Below, one piece after another: positions 14,894 to 23,512 of a stretch of 38,293 bases of DNA. The stretch comes from Bacteroidota bacterium (lineage in GTDB: Bacteria; Bacteroidota; Ignavibacteria; Ignavibacteriales; Ignavibacteriaceae). Position numbers and translations under genes: made by a program. The DNA lies in contig JAEXTA010000172.1 of NCBI GenBank assembly GCA_023453665.1, positions 1 through 38,293 on the forward strand. Reading direction: 5' to 3'. The notes beneath the pieces were generated by a model that was not told the origin of the DNA, ran no database searches, and was given only the letters and a program-made list of their open reading frames with translations. Each line of letters opens with the position of its first letter. Position 1 is the stretch's first letter.

Positions 14894-17308
14894 TCAAAAA
14901 ACAAAAGAACTAATGCCGACTCTGAAATTATTCCCGTCACGGTGATTTAATTTCCATGCAAATTCAACTCGTAATGGCAGCAGAACATGACCAAGTCCAA
15001 AACCTATCTCATAAAACGGGTGTGTAAACGTGTTAACCTTATGCGGCAGAATTGCCGAAGTTTTTTCTTCAATATCAGAATATGCAATATTCAAAAATGT
15101 ATTAAGCTGTATCTCCCAGCTTTTTAACCCGGGAATTCCAAGCCACCTGAAAAATTCATCCCGCAAATTATGTTCAATGAAAGCGGTAAAAACTCGTTCT
15201 CCATGAATTTCATTAACCTCAAGAGTCCGGAAAGAATAATTTCGTGCTGTTATATCAATATTGCCGGGCAATGCATAAAGCATCTGGTAGGGAAGCATTC
15301 CATCATTATAAATTGCATCAAGTTTAATGTTAAGTGAAGTGGATTTATATGAATTCAGATTTACAAACGAACCGAGAGTATAGGTTTTGAAATTCATTTT
15401 ACTTTTCAGAAGACTTTTGTCAGAATAGGTGATCCCGCCTTCAAAAGTAATATAAGATTTATTGAACGAGGCTCTTCTTCTGTATAATCCGTCTTCAATA
15501 TATTTTCTGAAATCTAAAAAGAAACCGGCAGTTAATGCATTTATCTTTGTTTCATTTACAACAGGATTTTGCCTGTAGGTTCTGTCTTTAGCAAAAAAAG
15601 AAAAATCACTTTTGTTAAAAGCGTTGTTATCGGTTCTGTTTAAAAAACCTGCGTTCAGTTTTAAAACCGGAAATACTTCACCCGAAAGATTAAAGCTAAA
15701 CCCTTTGGAATAATAATAATCCCTGAATTCATATTTTGAAACGAGGGAAAGAATCGTCGATGTAAGTTCGTTATAATCTTCCGACTGACCGAATAAAATT
15801 TTTATATCATTAAAAACATTTAAAGAAGCGCTGTAGGTTCTGTATTCCCCGAAAAGGTAGCTCGCATTAAAATCCTGTTTAAATTTTTTATCAGAAAATC
15901 CGCAAGAAAGATCGAGAGAGGAATTAAATCTTTTGTCAAAATAATCATTTAAATAAAAACCGAAATCAAGAGCGTGACCCTCAACCCGGTTAAAATGATA
16001 TAAACCAAGCGGCGCTGTTGTTGCAAAATTTTCGTTGAAAGACATTCTTGAGTTCAGCCATGAAAAGTTATCCCAGAAAGTTCTTGGAACATTACTGAGG
16101 CTGTCGATTCTTAAATAAGCATCCTGCTCTTCTGATGTCCCGGGAATGGTCTGGGAACTTTCCCAGTATAATGAATCTTTTTTATCTGCATCGGGAGTCA
16201 CAGTTAAAATTGCCATGTCAAAAAAGTCATCATCAATAACCGGATTTATTTTATAGTCGTATAAAATTGTGTTAAGCTCAAAGCCAAATCTTACAAGTCC
16301 CATCACATTAGCAGTTATAAATAATCTGTAATCAACAGGCATATAAATACTGTTTTCATATTCGGCGAACTGCTGGAATACATTAATTGTATCGAATATT
16401 CCGCCGGTGTTAGCTGCACGGTTAAGGTTAAGATTTACTTTAATTAAATCAAAAGTGCTGTCGGTAATGAATATGTCGCCTGTAAATCCGGGATCATTTT
16501 CATCGTCGGGAGTAAGATTAATCTGGTAAACAATTTTATTGTCAAGCGGAATTGTGCGGACAATATAGTAGTAATAATAATCAAGCGCGTTGTCGGCTAT
16601 GGGTCCCGGCAAAGCTTTTCCGAAAAAGTTTATATCATCTGAATAAAGATTTTGTATAAGTCTTCCGCCGGTTAAAATGTTTATCGATGATGGAAAATTT
16701 GACGATTGTTTTCTTGCGATGATTGTCTCTTTGTATTGATCGGGCTTTTTAAAAAAACCTTTACTTTGATTTTCAAGTATGCCGGATATTTTTAATTCCG
16801 TAGAATCAGTTGACCCGATTCCCAGGCTGACCGTATTTCCTCCGGCGGTAATATCCTCCTGTGATTTGATTACTCCTTTTGTGTAAGCCTCAAACTCATA
16901 ACTTAATATCTTTGAATTCCTCTCCTGCTTTTTAAGAATTGCTTTTCTTATAATTTCAAGAGCGGGATTTTCGCCGGGCAGAACAACAACTTCCTGAAGT
17001 TCAACATTTGACTGCTGCAGATTAAAATCAATATTCATATCAGAATCTGAAACGTTAACATCTATCGAATCAGAATTATAACCAATGAAAGAAGCGATCA
17101 AAGTATATTTACCCGGCTTTAATTTAAGCTCATACATCCCATCCTTATTTGCTGCAGTTCCAAGAGTTGTTCCTTTAACACGCACATTCCCGAAGCTTAG
17201 CGACGTTCCGGATGACTTTTCTTTTATCATTCCTTTTATATTTTTTTGTTGTGCAAAAGAAAAACAAACAGAAAGGAGAATCAGAAGAACAACCGCAACA
17301 GGTTTCAT
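14894..17308 (-). CDS. DUF5686 outer-membrane protein with carboxypeptidase-regulatory-like N-terminal domain
   Basis: An 804-residue predicted outer-membrane protein. After a signal peptide (MKPVAVVLLILLSVCFSFAQ) comes a carboxypeptidase-D-like beta-sandwich (IKGMIKEKSSGTSLSFGNVR, then YTLIASFIGYNSDSI). The DUF5686 region follows (EIIRKAILKKQERNSKILSY, later long beta-strand-rich segments). The protein ends in VGISSFVF with a terminal Phe, the usual barrel signal for the BAM machinery. I set the start at ATG 17308, which has AAGGG upstream and begins the signal peptide directly; an upstream ATG at 17362 would add 18 unlikely residues. Function is unknown, and a transport or envelope role is inferred from the barrel. 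Confidence 0.88.
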   Translation of the reverse strand: MKPVAVVLLILLSVCFSFAQQKNIKGMIKEKSSGTSLSFGNVRVKGTTLGTAANKDGMYELKLKPGKYTLIASFIGYNSDSIDVNVSDSDMNIDFNLQQSNVELQEVVVLPGENPALEIIRKAILKKQERNSKILSYEFEAYTKGVIKSQEDITAGGNTVSLGIGSTDSTELKISGILENQSKGFFKKPDQYKETIIARKQSSNFPSSINILTGGRLIQNLYSDDINFFGKALPGPIADNALDYYYYYIVRTIPLDNKIVYQINLTPDDENDPGFTGDIFITDSTFDLIKVNLNLNRAANTGGIFDTINVFQQFAEYENSIYMPVDYRLFITANVMGLVRFGFELNTILYDYKINPVIDDDFFDMAILTVTPDADKKDSLYWESSQTIPGTSEEQDAYLRIDSLSNVPRTFWDNFSWLNSRMSFNENFATTAPLGLYHFNRVEGHALDFGFYLNDYFDKRFNSSLDLSCGFSDKKFKQDFNASYLFGEYRTYSASLNVFNDIKILFGQSEDYNELTSTILSLVSKYEFRDYYYSKGFSFNLSGEVFPVLKLNAGFLNRTDNNAFNKSDFSFFAKDRTYRQNPVVNETKINALTAGFFLDFRKYIEDGLYRRRASFNKSYITFEGGITYSDKSLLKSKMNFKTYTLGSFVNLNSYKSTSLNIKLDAIYNDGMLPYQMLYALPGNIDITARNYSFRTLEVNEIHGERVFTAFIEHNLRDEFFRWLGIPGLKSWEIQLNTFLNIAYSDIEEKTSAILPHKVNTFTHPFYEIGFGLGHVLLPLRVEFAWKLNHRDGNNFRVGISSFVF

Positions 17309-17498
17309 AAAATCCCTTAGATGTTTTTGAAGTTTGATCTGAACTAAAATAAGAAAACACAAATATTTAATTCAATCCGGTTCCATATACTGCTTTAAAA
17401 TGCGGCGGCATTTATTCTGAGTTTTAATGTATAAGATAACGGATATTCTAACCTGTAAAGAATTAGTATCTTTGCGGAGTTAAAATACGGAGAACAAG

Positions 17499-18227
17499 AT
17501 GAAATATAACAGGATAATATTAGCACTAATTTTTTCATTCACATTCGGGAATTTATTTGCTGCCGCAGACAGCCTTACTGTACCCGAAGGACTTACATCA
17601 GAAAAAGTTATTACAAATTATGTCAATGCAATCGGCGGCGCAGATAATCTTTCGAAAATTGTTGACCGCACAACAGTTATGCGCGGAACAGTCCAGGGCG
17701 TTAATGTGCTGATAGTATCATACCAGAAAGCTCCGAACAAACTTAAGCAGGAAATTCGTGCAGGCGAAGTTGACCAGAAAATTTATTTTAACGGTGAACG
17801 CGGCATACAGGTTATCGGCGATACCAAAACAGAGATCGAAGGTTCCGAACTCGAAAAATTAAAAACAGAATCAACGGTTATTTTACTTCTTGAGCTTGAC
17901 CACTATAACATAAAAACAAAATTGACAGGCGTTGAATCAGTCAATAATAAACCCGCATACAAGATCCAATTCATTCTGCCTTCGGGAACTAAGTGGGTTC
18001 AGTTTTATGACACCGAAACATCTCTCAAAGTAAAAGAGATAAAAGACATCAACACCCCGCAGGGTACGTTTACCCATGAAGTTTTGTATTCTGATTACAA
18101 AACCATTGAGGGTTTGAAATACGCTTTTAAAATAACTCAGAAAATCGGAGGGCAGAGTATAGACTTCAACATCAGTTCAATAAAAATAAATTCGGGACTG
18201 TCGGACCGCGAATTTGAAATAGAATAA
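17499..18227 (+). CDS. Periplasmic LolA-fold/outer-membrane lipoprotein-sorting-like protein
   Basis: A 242-residue protein with a signal peptide (residues 1-22) and the pattern of LolA-like beta-sheet proteins. It has an N-terminal helix pair (VITNYVNAIGGADNLSKI), then alternating strands (MRGTVQGVNVLIVSYQKAPN, LKQEIRAGEVDQKIYFNGER) and VKEIKDINTPQGTFTHEVLY. Related proteins are often attached to peptidases or lipoprotein carriers; here it stands alone. GGAG lies six bases before the ATG. Upstream, TATCTTTG at 17467-17474 fits the -7 element, but the matching -33 TTG is weak. It is divergent from the DUF5686 gene. Confidence 0.72.
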   Translation: MKYNRIILALIFSFTFGNLFAAADSLTVPEGLTSEKVITNYVNAIGGADNLSKIVDRTTVMRGTVQGVNVLIVSYQKAPNKLKQEIRAGEVDQKIYFNGERGIQVIGDTKTEIEGSELEKLKTESTVILLLELDHYNIKTKLTGVESVNNKPAYKIQFILPSGTKWVQFYDTETSLKVKEIKDINTPQGTFTHEVLYSDYKTIEGLKYAFKITQKIGGQSIDFNISSIKINSGLSDREFEIE

Positions 18228-18269
18228 TCATAAGGAATTCATCTTAATTCTTACGCAGGACTCATCATT

Positions 18270-18884
18270 GTGCAAAATAAAATATCAGTAATAGTGTTCG
18301 ACCTAGGAAAAGTTATAATTCCTTTCGACTATAAAAACGCAATTGAAAAACTTGAACAGGTTGAAAAAGATCTCGGTAACAAATTTTTTCATTTCTACCA
18401 GAAGAATTATGAAACACACCGAAGGTTTGAACGCGGAGATTTGACGGAAGATGAATTCATTTCAATTATGCTTAAAGCTCTTGAACATAAGATCAGTAAA
18501 GAAACTTTTATTAATTACTATTCCGATATATTTACTTTAAACGAAGACGTAGCATCATTACTTCCGCGTCTTAAAAAGAATTACACACTTTGTCTTTTGT
18601 CAAACACAGATTCACTTCATCATAACTACGGCTGGTACAAATATGATTTTCTCAAATACTTCGACAAACTTTTTCTTTCATACCAGGTTGGCGCGGTAAA
18701 ACCCGAAGAAAAAATTTATAAGGCAGTTGAGGGGTTCACACACAAACCCGCGTCAGAACATTTGTTTATTGATGACATTCCCGAATACGCAGAAGCAGCC
18801 AGCCGGCTTGGATGGAATGCGATAAGGTTTGAAGGATATACTCAGCTTGTAAGAGAATTAAACGAACTTAAAATAAAATTCTAA
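18270..18884 (+). CDS. HAD-superfamily hydrolase (YihX-like)
   Basis: A 204-residue HAD phosphatase. Motif I is VIVFDLGKVI with nucleophile Asp11; Gly occupies the +2 position, as in the YihX/DLGxV subgroup, instead of the second Asp. Motif II is LCLLSNTD near residue 114, the motif III Lys is in VKPEEKIY near residue 150, and motif IV is LFIDDIPEYAEAA near residue 171. YihX-type enzymes hydrolyse sugar phosphates, but the substrate here is not predictable. The start is GTG at 18270, 42 bp after the upstream gene. The gene converges on the zinc-ribbon gene with only 11 bp between them. Confidence 0.85.
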   Translation: MQNKISVIVFDLGKVIIPFDYKNAIEKLEQVEKDLGNKFFHFYQKNYETHRRFERGDLTEDEFISIMLKALEHKISKETFINYYSDIFTLNEDVASLLPRLKKNYTLCLLSNTDSLHHNYGWYKYDFLKYFDKLFLSYQVGAVKPEEKIYKAVEGFTHKPASEHLFIDDIPEYAEAASRLGWNAIRFEGYTQLVRELNELKIKF

Positions 18885-18895
18885 TTCCGGTGATA

Positions 18896-19639
18896 TCATT
18901 TAGCTGAAGAAGCGGAACGGTTTGTTTTAGTACGTTCGCGCTTCGGCGCTTCTGACGGAGTTACTTCCTTTTTTTTGTTTGAACCGTTTTCTTCTGTGAC
19001 TGTGGTTTTTGTTTCTTCGACCCGCCCCCTTTCAATATTCAATATCAATCCGTCTTCATAATTGATTTTCATATGCTCTAAAGAAAACGCGTAAAGCTCC
19101 CGCGAATAACCACCGCCGTTTTTCAAACTTGTCAAATCAGATTCGTTTTCTATCTCATCATTATGAAAACGGACATAAACCGAATCACCTTTTACATCAA
19201 CAATTTTAAGAAGCGAATAATTGCCCTCATCGGTTTTTATTTCATAAACATCGCCCGGTTCCGGTGAGTTAAGATAACTTTCCAGCGTATTGGTATCTGT
19301 ATTTGAAATTCCGCTTATCAATCTGAAAGCAATAAAAACAGCAGCAAGCAGAATCAGCACCGAACCCGTAAACAAATAACCGGGTGAACTGAGAATACTT
19401 TTCATCTGTTCGGTCTCAAGAAAAAAACTTGCAGGCAGAGTATGCATCTCCGGTTTATGTCCGCATTTCGGACAGGTAACCTGTGCTTCTTTACCAAGCG
19501 GAAAAACAGGTATCCACAACAAAGCAAAATAACGCGCGTAAATATCCACCATCATCATTTCATCAGAACCGCACGAAGGACATTTACTGCCTATTGCTTC
19601 AGTCGAAAGTTTCTTTCTGCCGATTCCTAAAAATGCCAT
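18896..19639 (-). CDS. Zinc-ribbon membrane protein of unknown function
   Basis: A 247-residue protein with two CxxC knuckles, CPSCGSDEM (residues 20-28) and CPKCGHKPEM (about 56-65), which should form a zinc ribbon. A membrane helix (GYLFTGSVLILLAAVFIAF, about residues 86-104) follows, then a beta-rich domain with VKGDSVYVRFHNDEIENES and a charged, Lys/Glu/Thr-rich tail. The ribbon would face the cytoplasm and the rest the periplasm. I do not recognise a named family. It is divergent from the TPR gene across about 100 bp. Confidence 0.7.
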   Translation of the reverse strand: MAFLGIGRKKLSTEAIGSKCPSCGSDEMMMVDIYARYFALLWIPVFPLGKEAQVTCPKCGHKPEMHTLPASFFLETEQMKSILSSPGYLFTGSVLILLAAVFIAFRLISGISNTDTNTLESYLNSPEPGDVYEIKTDEGNYSLLKIVDVKGDSVYVRFHNDEIENESDLTSLKNGGGYSRELYAFSLEHMKINYEDGLILNIERGRVEETKTTVTEENGSNKKKEVTPSEAPKRERTKTNRSASSAK

Positions 19640-19741
19640 GTTTATTTCCTTTAAGAATTATTATTTTTGTTCCGAAATTAAATTAGTTTCACCATTTGGT
19701 CTACATAGCTAAAAGGGAACATTATCGAAAGGGCTAACAGA

Positions 19742-21250
19742 ATGACTCGCAACACATTAATTATGTTACTGTCGCTAATCACCAATATTACTTTCAGCCA
19801 AACCGATTTTAGAAGTTCACAATATCTTATAACACTTCTTGAAGCCGACAATATTAAATCTGAAAACGAGATTAGATTTTATGATTCATTATATAATAAA
19901 ATTCTAAGTCATTCAAGGAATGAACTAGAAAATGAAAGTGATATTTACGAAAAGCACAAACTGTTATTCGAGCTTTTACACAACGACCATTTGAAAAAAT
20001 ATAAAGACGAAGCTTATATAGCCAGACTATTTAAGCACAAAGAATTTAATTGTGTTACTGCTGTAATACTGTATCAAATGCTTTGTGCCGATCTTGGTCT
20101 TTCAATTAAACTTTATGAAACACCATTTCATGTTTATATCACAGCGGACATTCCCGGCAAAAAAAATATAAAAATCGAACTCACCGATCCGGTTGATGGA
20201 TTTGATATGAAGCAGGATATAAGTGACTATATAGAATATCTGATTGATTACAAACTCATTACTAAGGAAGAGCTTTTAGAAAAAGGATCGGCTGCTATTT
20301 ATAATGAAACGATTACAGATACCCGGGTAATTAAACCAATAGATTTAATTGCAATTTATTATGCAAACCTGGCATACTATTGTTACTATGAAGGCAGAAC
20401 TTTTGATGCTTATAGGTTTATAAAAAAATCTGTTTCGGTTTCTCCTGATTCGGCCAGAATTGAATCACACAATTCCTTTTTTCTAATTTATGCGAAAAGT
20501 ATGGAAAATAATGCCGACAGCCTTACATCGTTTCTTGTCGAATATTTAGATACAATTCCTGATTCAAAAGAATTTCATACAACTATGATCGCAGCAGCAA
20601 AATTCTGCATTCACACTAACCTGTCAAGCAACGATTTTGAAAAAGCCGAAAAGATTTTCGACAAATTATGCGGTGTTTTACCGGACTCATTGTTAACCGA
20701 TTCTGAAATAAGAAAATTAGATGTCGGAATAAATTCAGAGATAATTCGCAGCATGACCATAAGGGGTGAATATGAAAGTGCGTTTAATCTAGCCGGTAAT
20801 TTATTTCACCGAAACAAAAAAAATGAAAGAGCGCTTGACACATACCTTGCTGCTGGAGGGATGTATATGCAAACACTTGGCATTTCGGATGAGACAGAAA
20901 AACTTCTTGACGTTGCGGATTCAATGTTCTCCAATGCGCCTCAAATCAAATCAGTTGAAGACGTATACGTTAATGCCTGCATATCAAATGTAATGAAGAC
21001 GGGTTTATACAAAACTGATTCGGGAAAAAGTAAAAAAATATTGACCGATGCTTTGTCGCGGTTACCCGGCAACAAAGGAATTATCAACGCGCTTACATAT
21101 CTCTATCATGAAATGGCGATGGCTGAAATAAGAAACAGAAAATATCAGAAAGCATTAGACATGCTTAATGAAGGGCTGACTTATGACCCGGATAACTGGG
21201 AACTAAAGCACGAGCTTGAACTGACAAAAGATCTGTTAAAGAAAAAATGA
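19742..21250 (+). CDS. Secreted transglutaminase-like/TPR protein
   Basis: A 502-residue protein with a signal peptide (about 1-19). The region 90-155 has a Cys-His-Asp series that fits a transglutaminase/SirB1-like fold: FNCVTAVILYQML with Cys104, ETPFHVYI with His130, and IELTDPVDG with Asp149. The rest is helical and repeat-like, ending in a clear TPR (RKYQKALDMLNEGLTYDPDN). The combination of a thiol-enzyme-like domain with TPRs suggests a peptide or protein partner, but catalysis is not proven. AAAGGG precedes the ATG. It converges with the PP2C gene, leaving 41 bp between stops. Confidence 0.68.
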   Translation: MTRNTLIMLLSLITNITFSQTDFRSSQYLITLLEADNIKSENEIRFYDSLYNKILSHSRNELENESDIYEKHKLLFELLHNDHLKKYKDEAYIARLFKHKEFNCVTAVILYQMLCADLGLSIKLYETPFHVYITADIPGKKNIKIELTDPVDGFDMKQDISDYIEYLIDYKLITKEELLEKGSAAIYNETITDTRVIKPIDLIAIYYANLAYYCYYEGRTFDAYRFIKKSVSVSPDSARIESHNSFFLIYAKSMENNADSLTSFLVEYLDTIPDSKEFHTTMIAAAKFCIHTNLSSNDFEKAEKIFDKLCGVLPDSLLTDSEIRKLDVGINSEIIRSMTIRGEYESAFNLAGNLFHRNKKNERALDTYLAAGGMYMQTLGISDETEKLLDVADSMFSNAPQIKSVEDVYVNACISNVMKTGLYKTDSGKSKKILTDALSRLPGNKGIINALTYLYHEMAMAEIRNRKYQKALDMLNEGLTYDPDNWELKHELELTKDLLKKK

Positions 21251-21291
21251 CAGATATTTTTAATTAAACAATCGTCCGGCATAACTCGGTA

Positions 21292-22266
21292 CTATTGTTT
21301 CCTTATAACCATTATCGTAAGATCATCTGCGGGGGGACTGTGTTTTACAAACTCTTTATTCTCAATTAAAAAAGACTCTACAAGAAGATCGGCGGGCATA
21401 CCGGAATTTTTTGTAAACAACGATATAACCCTTTCCTCTCCGTACTCAACACCATTCGAACTTGCCTCAGTTAAACCGTCAGTATAAAGCAGCAGTGAAT
21501 CATGTGTATTCATCTGAAATTTATGTGTTGAATAAAATGACTCACAAAATAAACCTACAGGAATTCCCGTAGCAGTGACGGGTGTTATCTTTCCATTTGA
21601 AAACAAAAGCGGGGGATTGTGTCCCGCGTTGCATATCTCTGCTTCTCCGGAAGGACTAACCATGCCCATCACCATCGTTGCGTAATTCGAATCCATTGTA
21701 CTTTCACAAAAAAGCCGGTTTGTTCTTTCAACCATTTCACTGACAGTCAGTCCGAATGAAAGAAGACTCCGCACAGAAGCATGAAGATGTGTCATCATTA
21801 AAGATGCGGCAACACCCTTACCCGAAACATCGCCAAGTATAAAAAAAGCAGAACCATCCGGCACCTTAATAAGATCACAGAAATCCCCGCTTACAGGACC
21901 TGCCGGACCGTAATGATAACTGAATTCCCATCCACCGAAACTGATATTATTTTTAGGAAGAAGATTACGCTGTATCTTTGATGCGAATGTCAGATCAAGC
22001 TCAAGTGCTTTCTGCTGCTGGGGATTAAGATCATCAAGACATACAGTTAACAGGGGATCGGCAGCAAGACGGTGTGGTTCAATTTCACCGTGACATATTT
22101 CACAAATTCCGAAAGTACCTTTATCCATTCTTTCAAGCGCAGCATCAACCTGTTTAAGAAGATTAAAAAGATTAGCCGGATCGTGAAGGTGTTTCTCCGC
22201 AGCGATTAATCGTTCGCGTCTTTCGTTAAGCTGTTTCCTTAACGGTTCAAGATAAACTGCTTCCAT
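21292..22266 (-). CDS. SpoIIE-type PP2C phosphatase fused to a DksA-like zinc finger
   Basis: A 324-residue protein. Residues 1-48 form a coiled coil. Residues 50-79 resemble the DksA/TraR finger (GTFGICEICHGEI, then HRLAADPLLTVCLDD) with Cys55, Cys58 and Cys76, but Asp79 replaces the fourth Cys. Residues 90-324 form a PP2C/SpoIIE domain with metal-ligand motifs GPVSGDFCDL, GDVSGKGVAASL, NAGHNPPLLF, YTDGLTEAS and the final DDLTIMVIRK. PP2C-SpoIIE domains usually dephosphorylate anti-anti-sigma proteins. The finger suggests contact with RNA polymerase or a regulatory role, which is inference. No partner anti-sigma gene is nearby. Confidence 0.85.
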   Translation of the reverse strand: MEAVYLEPLRKQLNERRERLIAAEKHLHDPANLFNLLKQVDAALERMDKGTFGICEICHGEIEPHRLAADPLLTVCLDDLNPQQQKALELDLTFASKIQRNLLPKNNISFGGWEFSYHYGPAGPVSGDFCDLIKVPDGSAFFILGDVSGKGVAASLMMTHLHASVRSLLSFGLTVSEMVERTNRLFCESTMDSNYATMVMGMVSPSGEAEICNAGHNPPLLFSNGKITPVTATGIPVGLFCESFYSTHKFQMNTHDSLLLYTDGLTEASSNGVEYGEERVISLFTKNSGMPADLLVESFLIENKEFVKHSPPADDLTIMVIRKQ

Positions 22267-22579
22267 TTTATAAACTCATTTTTGTTTATGAAAAATATAA
22301 AATGATATAAATCACAAATCAAACCGATTGTGATTAAAGGACACAATAAATTAAATAACACATAATCTTCAGAGTTATGTGTCCCCTCCCTGGAGGGGAA
22401 AAAGGGCTTGCCCGCCTGCCTGCCTTAGGCACGGCCGCAGGCGTGGGTGGGTAGAAATTCTCATATCATCACAACCCAAACAAATTTACCCGCCCTTGGT
22501 GGCGGATAAAAATGTATTAATGTGATTTATTTTATTTAATGAATTAAGTACTTTAATAAAAGATTTAGCAGAGAACCAT
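22267..22579. other. Repeat-bearing spacer upstream of the DUF559 gene
   Basis: Besides the palindrome at 22373-22452, it holds a second small inverted motif around 22489-22505 (CCCGCCCTTGGTGGCGG). The remaining 70 bp are A+T-rich and lead to the TTG start. No gene was found in it. Confidence 0.5.
22373..22452 (+). repeat. Palindromic repeat, upstream copy, interrupted by a nested repeat
   Basis: AGTTATGTGTCCCCTCC followed by CT and GGAGGGG forms a palindrome (22383-22398), then AAAAAGGG. The expected GGTGGG end is separated by a 36-bp C+G-rich insert (22407-22442) before GTGGGTGGGT. The same AGTTATGTGTCCCCTCC word recurs at 23033 downstream of the DUF559 gene. The insert contains its own G/C-rich inverted words, suggesting repeat-in-repeat growth. 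Confidence 0.7.
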
Positions 22580-22969
22580 TTGTCAAAAAGAAAGATCATC
22601 CCATATAACCCAATCCTTAGGGAACGCGCAAGAGAACTTCGCAACAACAGTACATTTACTGAGATTATGTTGTGGAATTATCTTAAGAAAAAACAATTAC
22701 GAGGTTATGACTTCGACAGACAGAAACCTATCGATAACTACATCGTTGATTTTTATTGTAAAGAGTTATCTCTCGCAATAGAAATAGATGGGGAGAGTCA
22801 TTATGGTAGTAAGGCTGAGGCGAAGGATAAGACTAAGGACATAAGATTGAATAAACTTGGTGTTACGGTTTTAAGGTTTGATGATCTTGAAGTAAGATAT
22901 AATCTTGAGAAAGTGTTGAAGATGATAGAAGATTGGATTGATGATTTTGCTAAAGTGGACAAAAAGTAA
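22580..22969 (+). CDS. DUF559 endonuclease-like (PD-(D/E)XK, Vsr-like) protein
   Basis: A 129-residue protein with the DUF559 core. RARELRNNSTFTEIMLWNYL is followed by FDRQKPIDNYIVDFYC and LAIEIDGESHY, which supplies the Asp and Glu-x-Asp of a PD-(D/E)XK-type centre; VTVLRFDDLEV completes the fold. The family is related to Vsr and very-short-patch nucleases. It is widespread but its biological role is unknown. The start is TTG at 22580-22582. The gene is bracketed on both sides by copies of the same G+C-rich palindromic repeat, with a near-complete inverted pair just 10 bp after the stop. A link to repeat spread is inference. Confidence 0.88.
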   Translation: MSKRKIIPYNPILRERARELRNNSTFTEIMLWNYLKKKQLRGYDFDRQKPIDNYIVDFYCKELSLAIEIDGESHYGSKAEAKDKTKDIRLNKLGVTVLRFDDLEVRYNLEKVLKMIEDWIDDFAKVDKK

Positions 22970-22978
22970 TTGCTATAA

Positions 22979-23074
22979 AACCCACCCCGTCCCCCTCCCG
23001 GGAGGGGACTGCATGTTTTATTTTATTTAAAAAGTTATGTGTCCCCTCCTTTGGAGGGGAGAAAGGGGTGGGTT
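22979..23074. repeat. Composite inverted repeat downstream of DUF559 gene
   Basis: Outer arms AACCCACCCC (22979-22988) and GGGGTGGGTT (23065-23074) are exact inverted copies. Inside lie two further palindromes: CCCCTCCCGGGAGGGG (22992-23007, perfect 16 bp) and CCCCTCC-TTT-GGAGGGG (23043-23059), joined by an A+T-rich linker. This is a BIME-like pair of REP-type units in opposite orientation. The right unit is a direct copy of the one upstream of the DUF559 gene. Confidence 0.8.
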
Positions 23075-23213
23075 AATTCTCCGCTATCGAAATAACCCCG
23101 AACATTTGTCATACAGATGGCGCTCCCATTCAGCATCTTCATTTATCTCACAAACCGTTTCGTCACACTTCGATAAACTCAGTGTGACATGATAATCACA
23201 AAACATAAACACC

Positions 23214-23283
23214 AGTTCCATCCCGTGAGTGAGCCGTATGTTTTATTTGTTTTAAAAGATATGTGTCCCCATCCCGGCGCCCA
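23214..23283. repeat. Degenerate second copy of the composite repeat
   Basis: The linker GTATGTTTTATTTG and the word ATATGTGTCCCCATCC align with the linker and right unit of the 22979-23074 element in the same order, with scattered mismatches. The left palindrome has decayed (CCATCCCGTGAGTGAGCC). It looks like an old tandem copy about 225 bp downstream. Confidence 0.55.
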
Positions 23284-23310
23284 TCTAAAAATTCCAATAC
23301 ATCCGGTAGC

Positions 23311-23328
23311 CGCAGGCTTCAGCCTGCG
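23311..23328. repeat. Short REP-type palindrome
   Basis: CGCAGGCTTCAGCCTGCG is an 8-bp stem with a TC loop. It resembles the GGCTAAAGCC-type units of the 33496-33636 composite in having a stem ending in AGCCT/AGGCT. Confidence 0.6.
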
Positions 23329-23512
23329 TAAACTCATCATCAGCATAACAGTGCCCATCAAAAAACCCCGGATCAAAAAAAATAAGACAGGCAGCCGGAA
23401 CAAAAATATATTGTTTGAATAACACAGCGCCTTTATTATTTTATCTTTGGTGTTATTAACGCACTATAATCAGTTCAGCTTTATTTTATCATCTCAAAGA
23501 AAGGGAACTTAT

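Larger units (their letters stand above)
22970..23512. other. Repeat-rich spacer between DUF559 and DUF4234 genes
   Basis: About 540 bp with no gene. It holds the composite repeat, its decayed copy, a palindrome CGCAGGCTTCAGCCTGCG (23311-23328, 8-bp stem), and repeat words of the GTCATACnGA...CAGCATCT type (23108-23200). A -7-like TATCTTTG at 23442-23449 may serve the downstream gene, but no well-spaced TTG goes with it. Confidence 0.55.
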
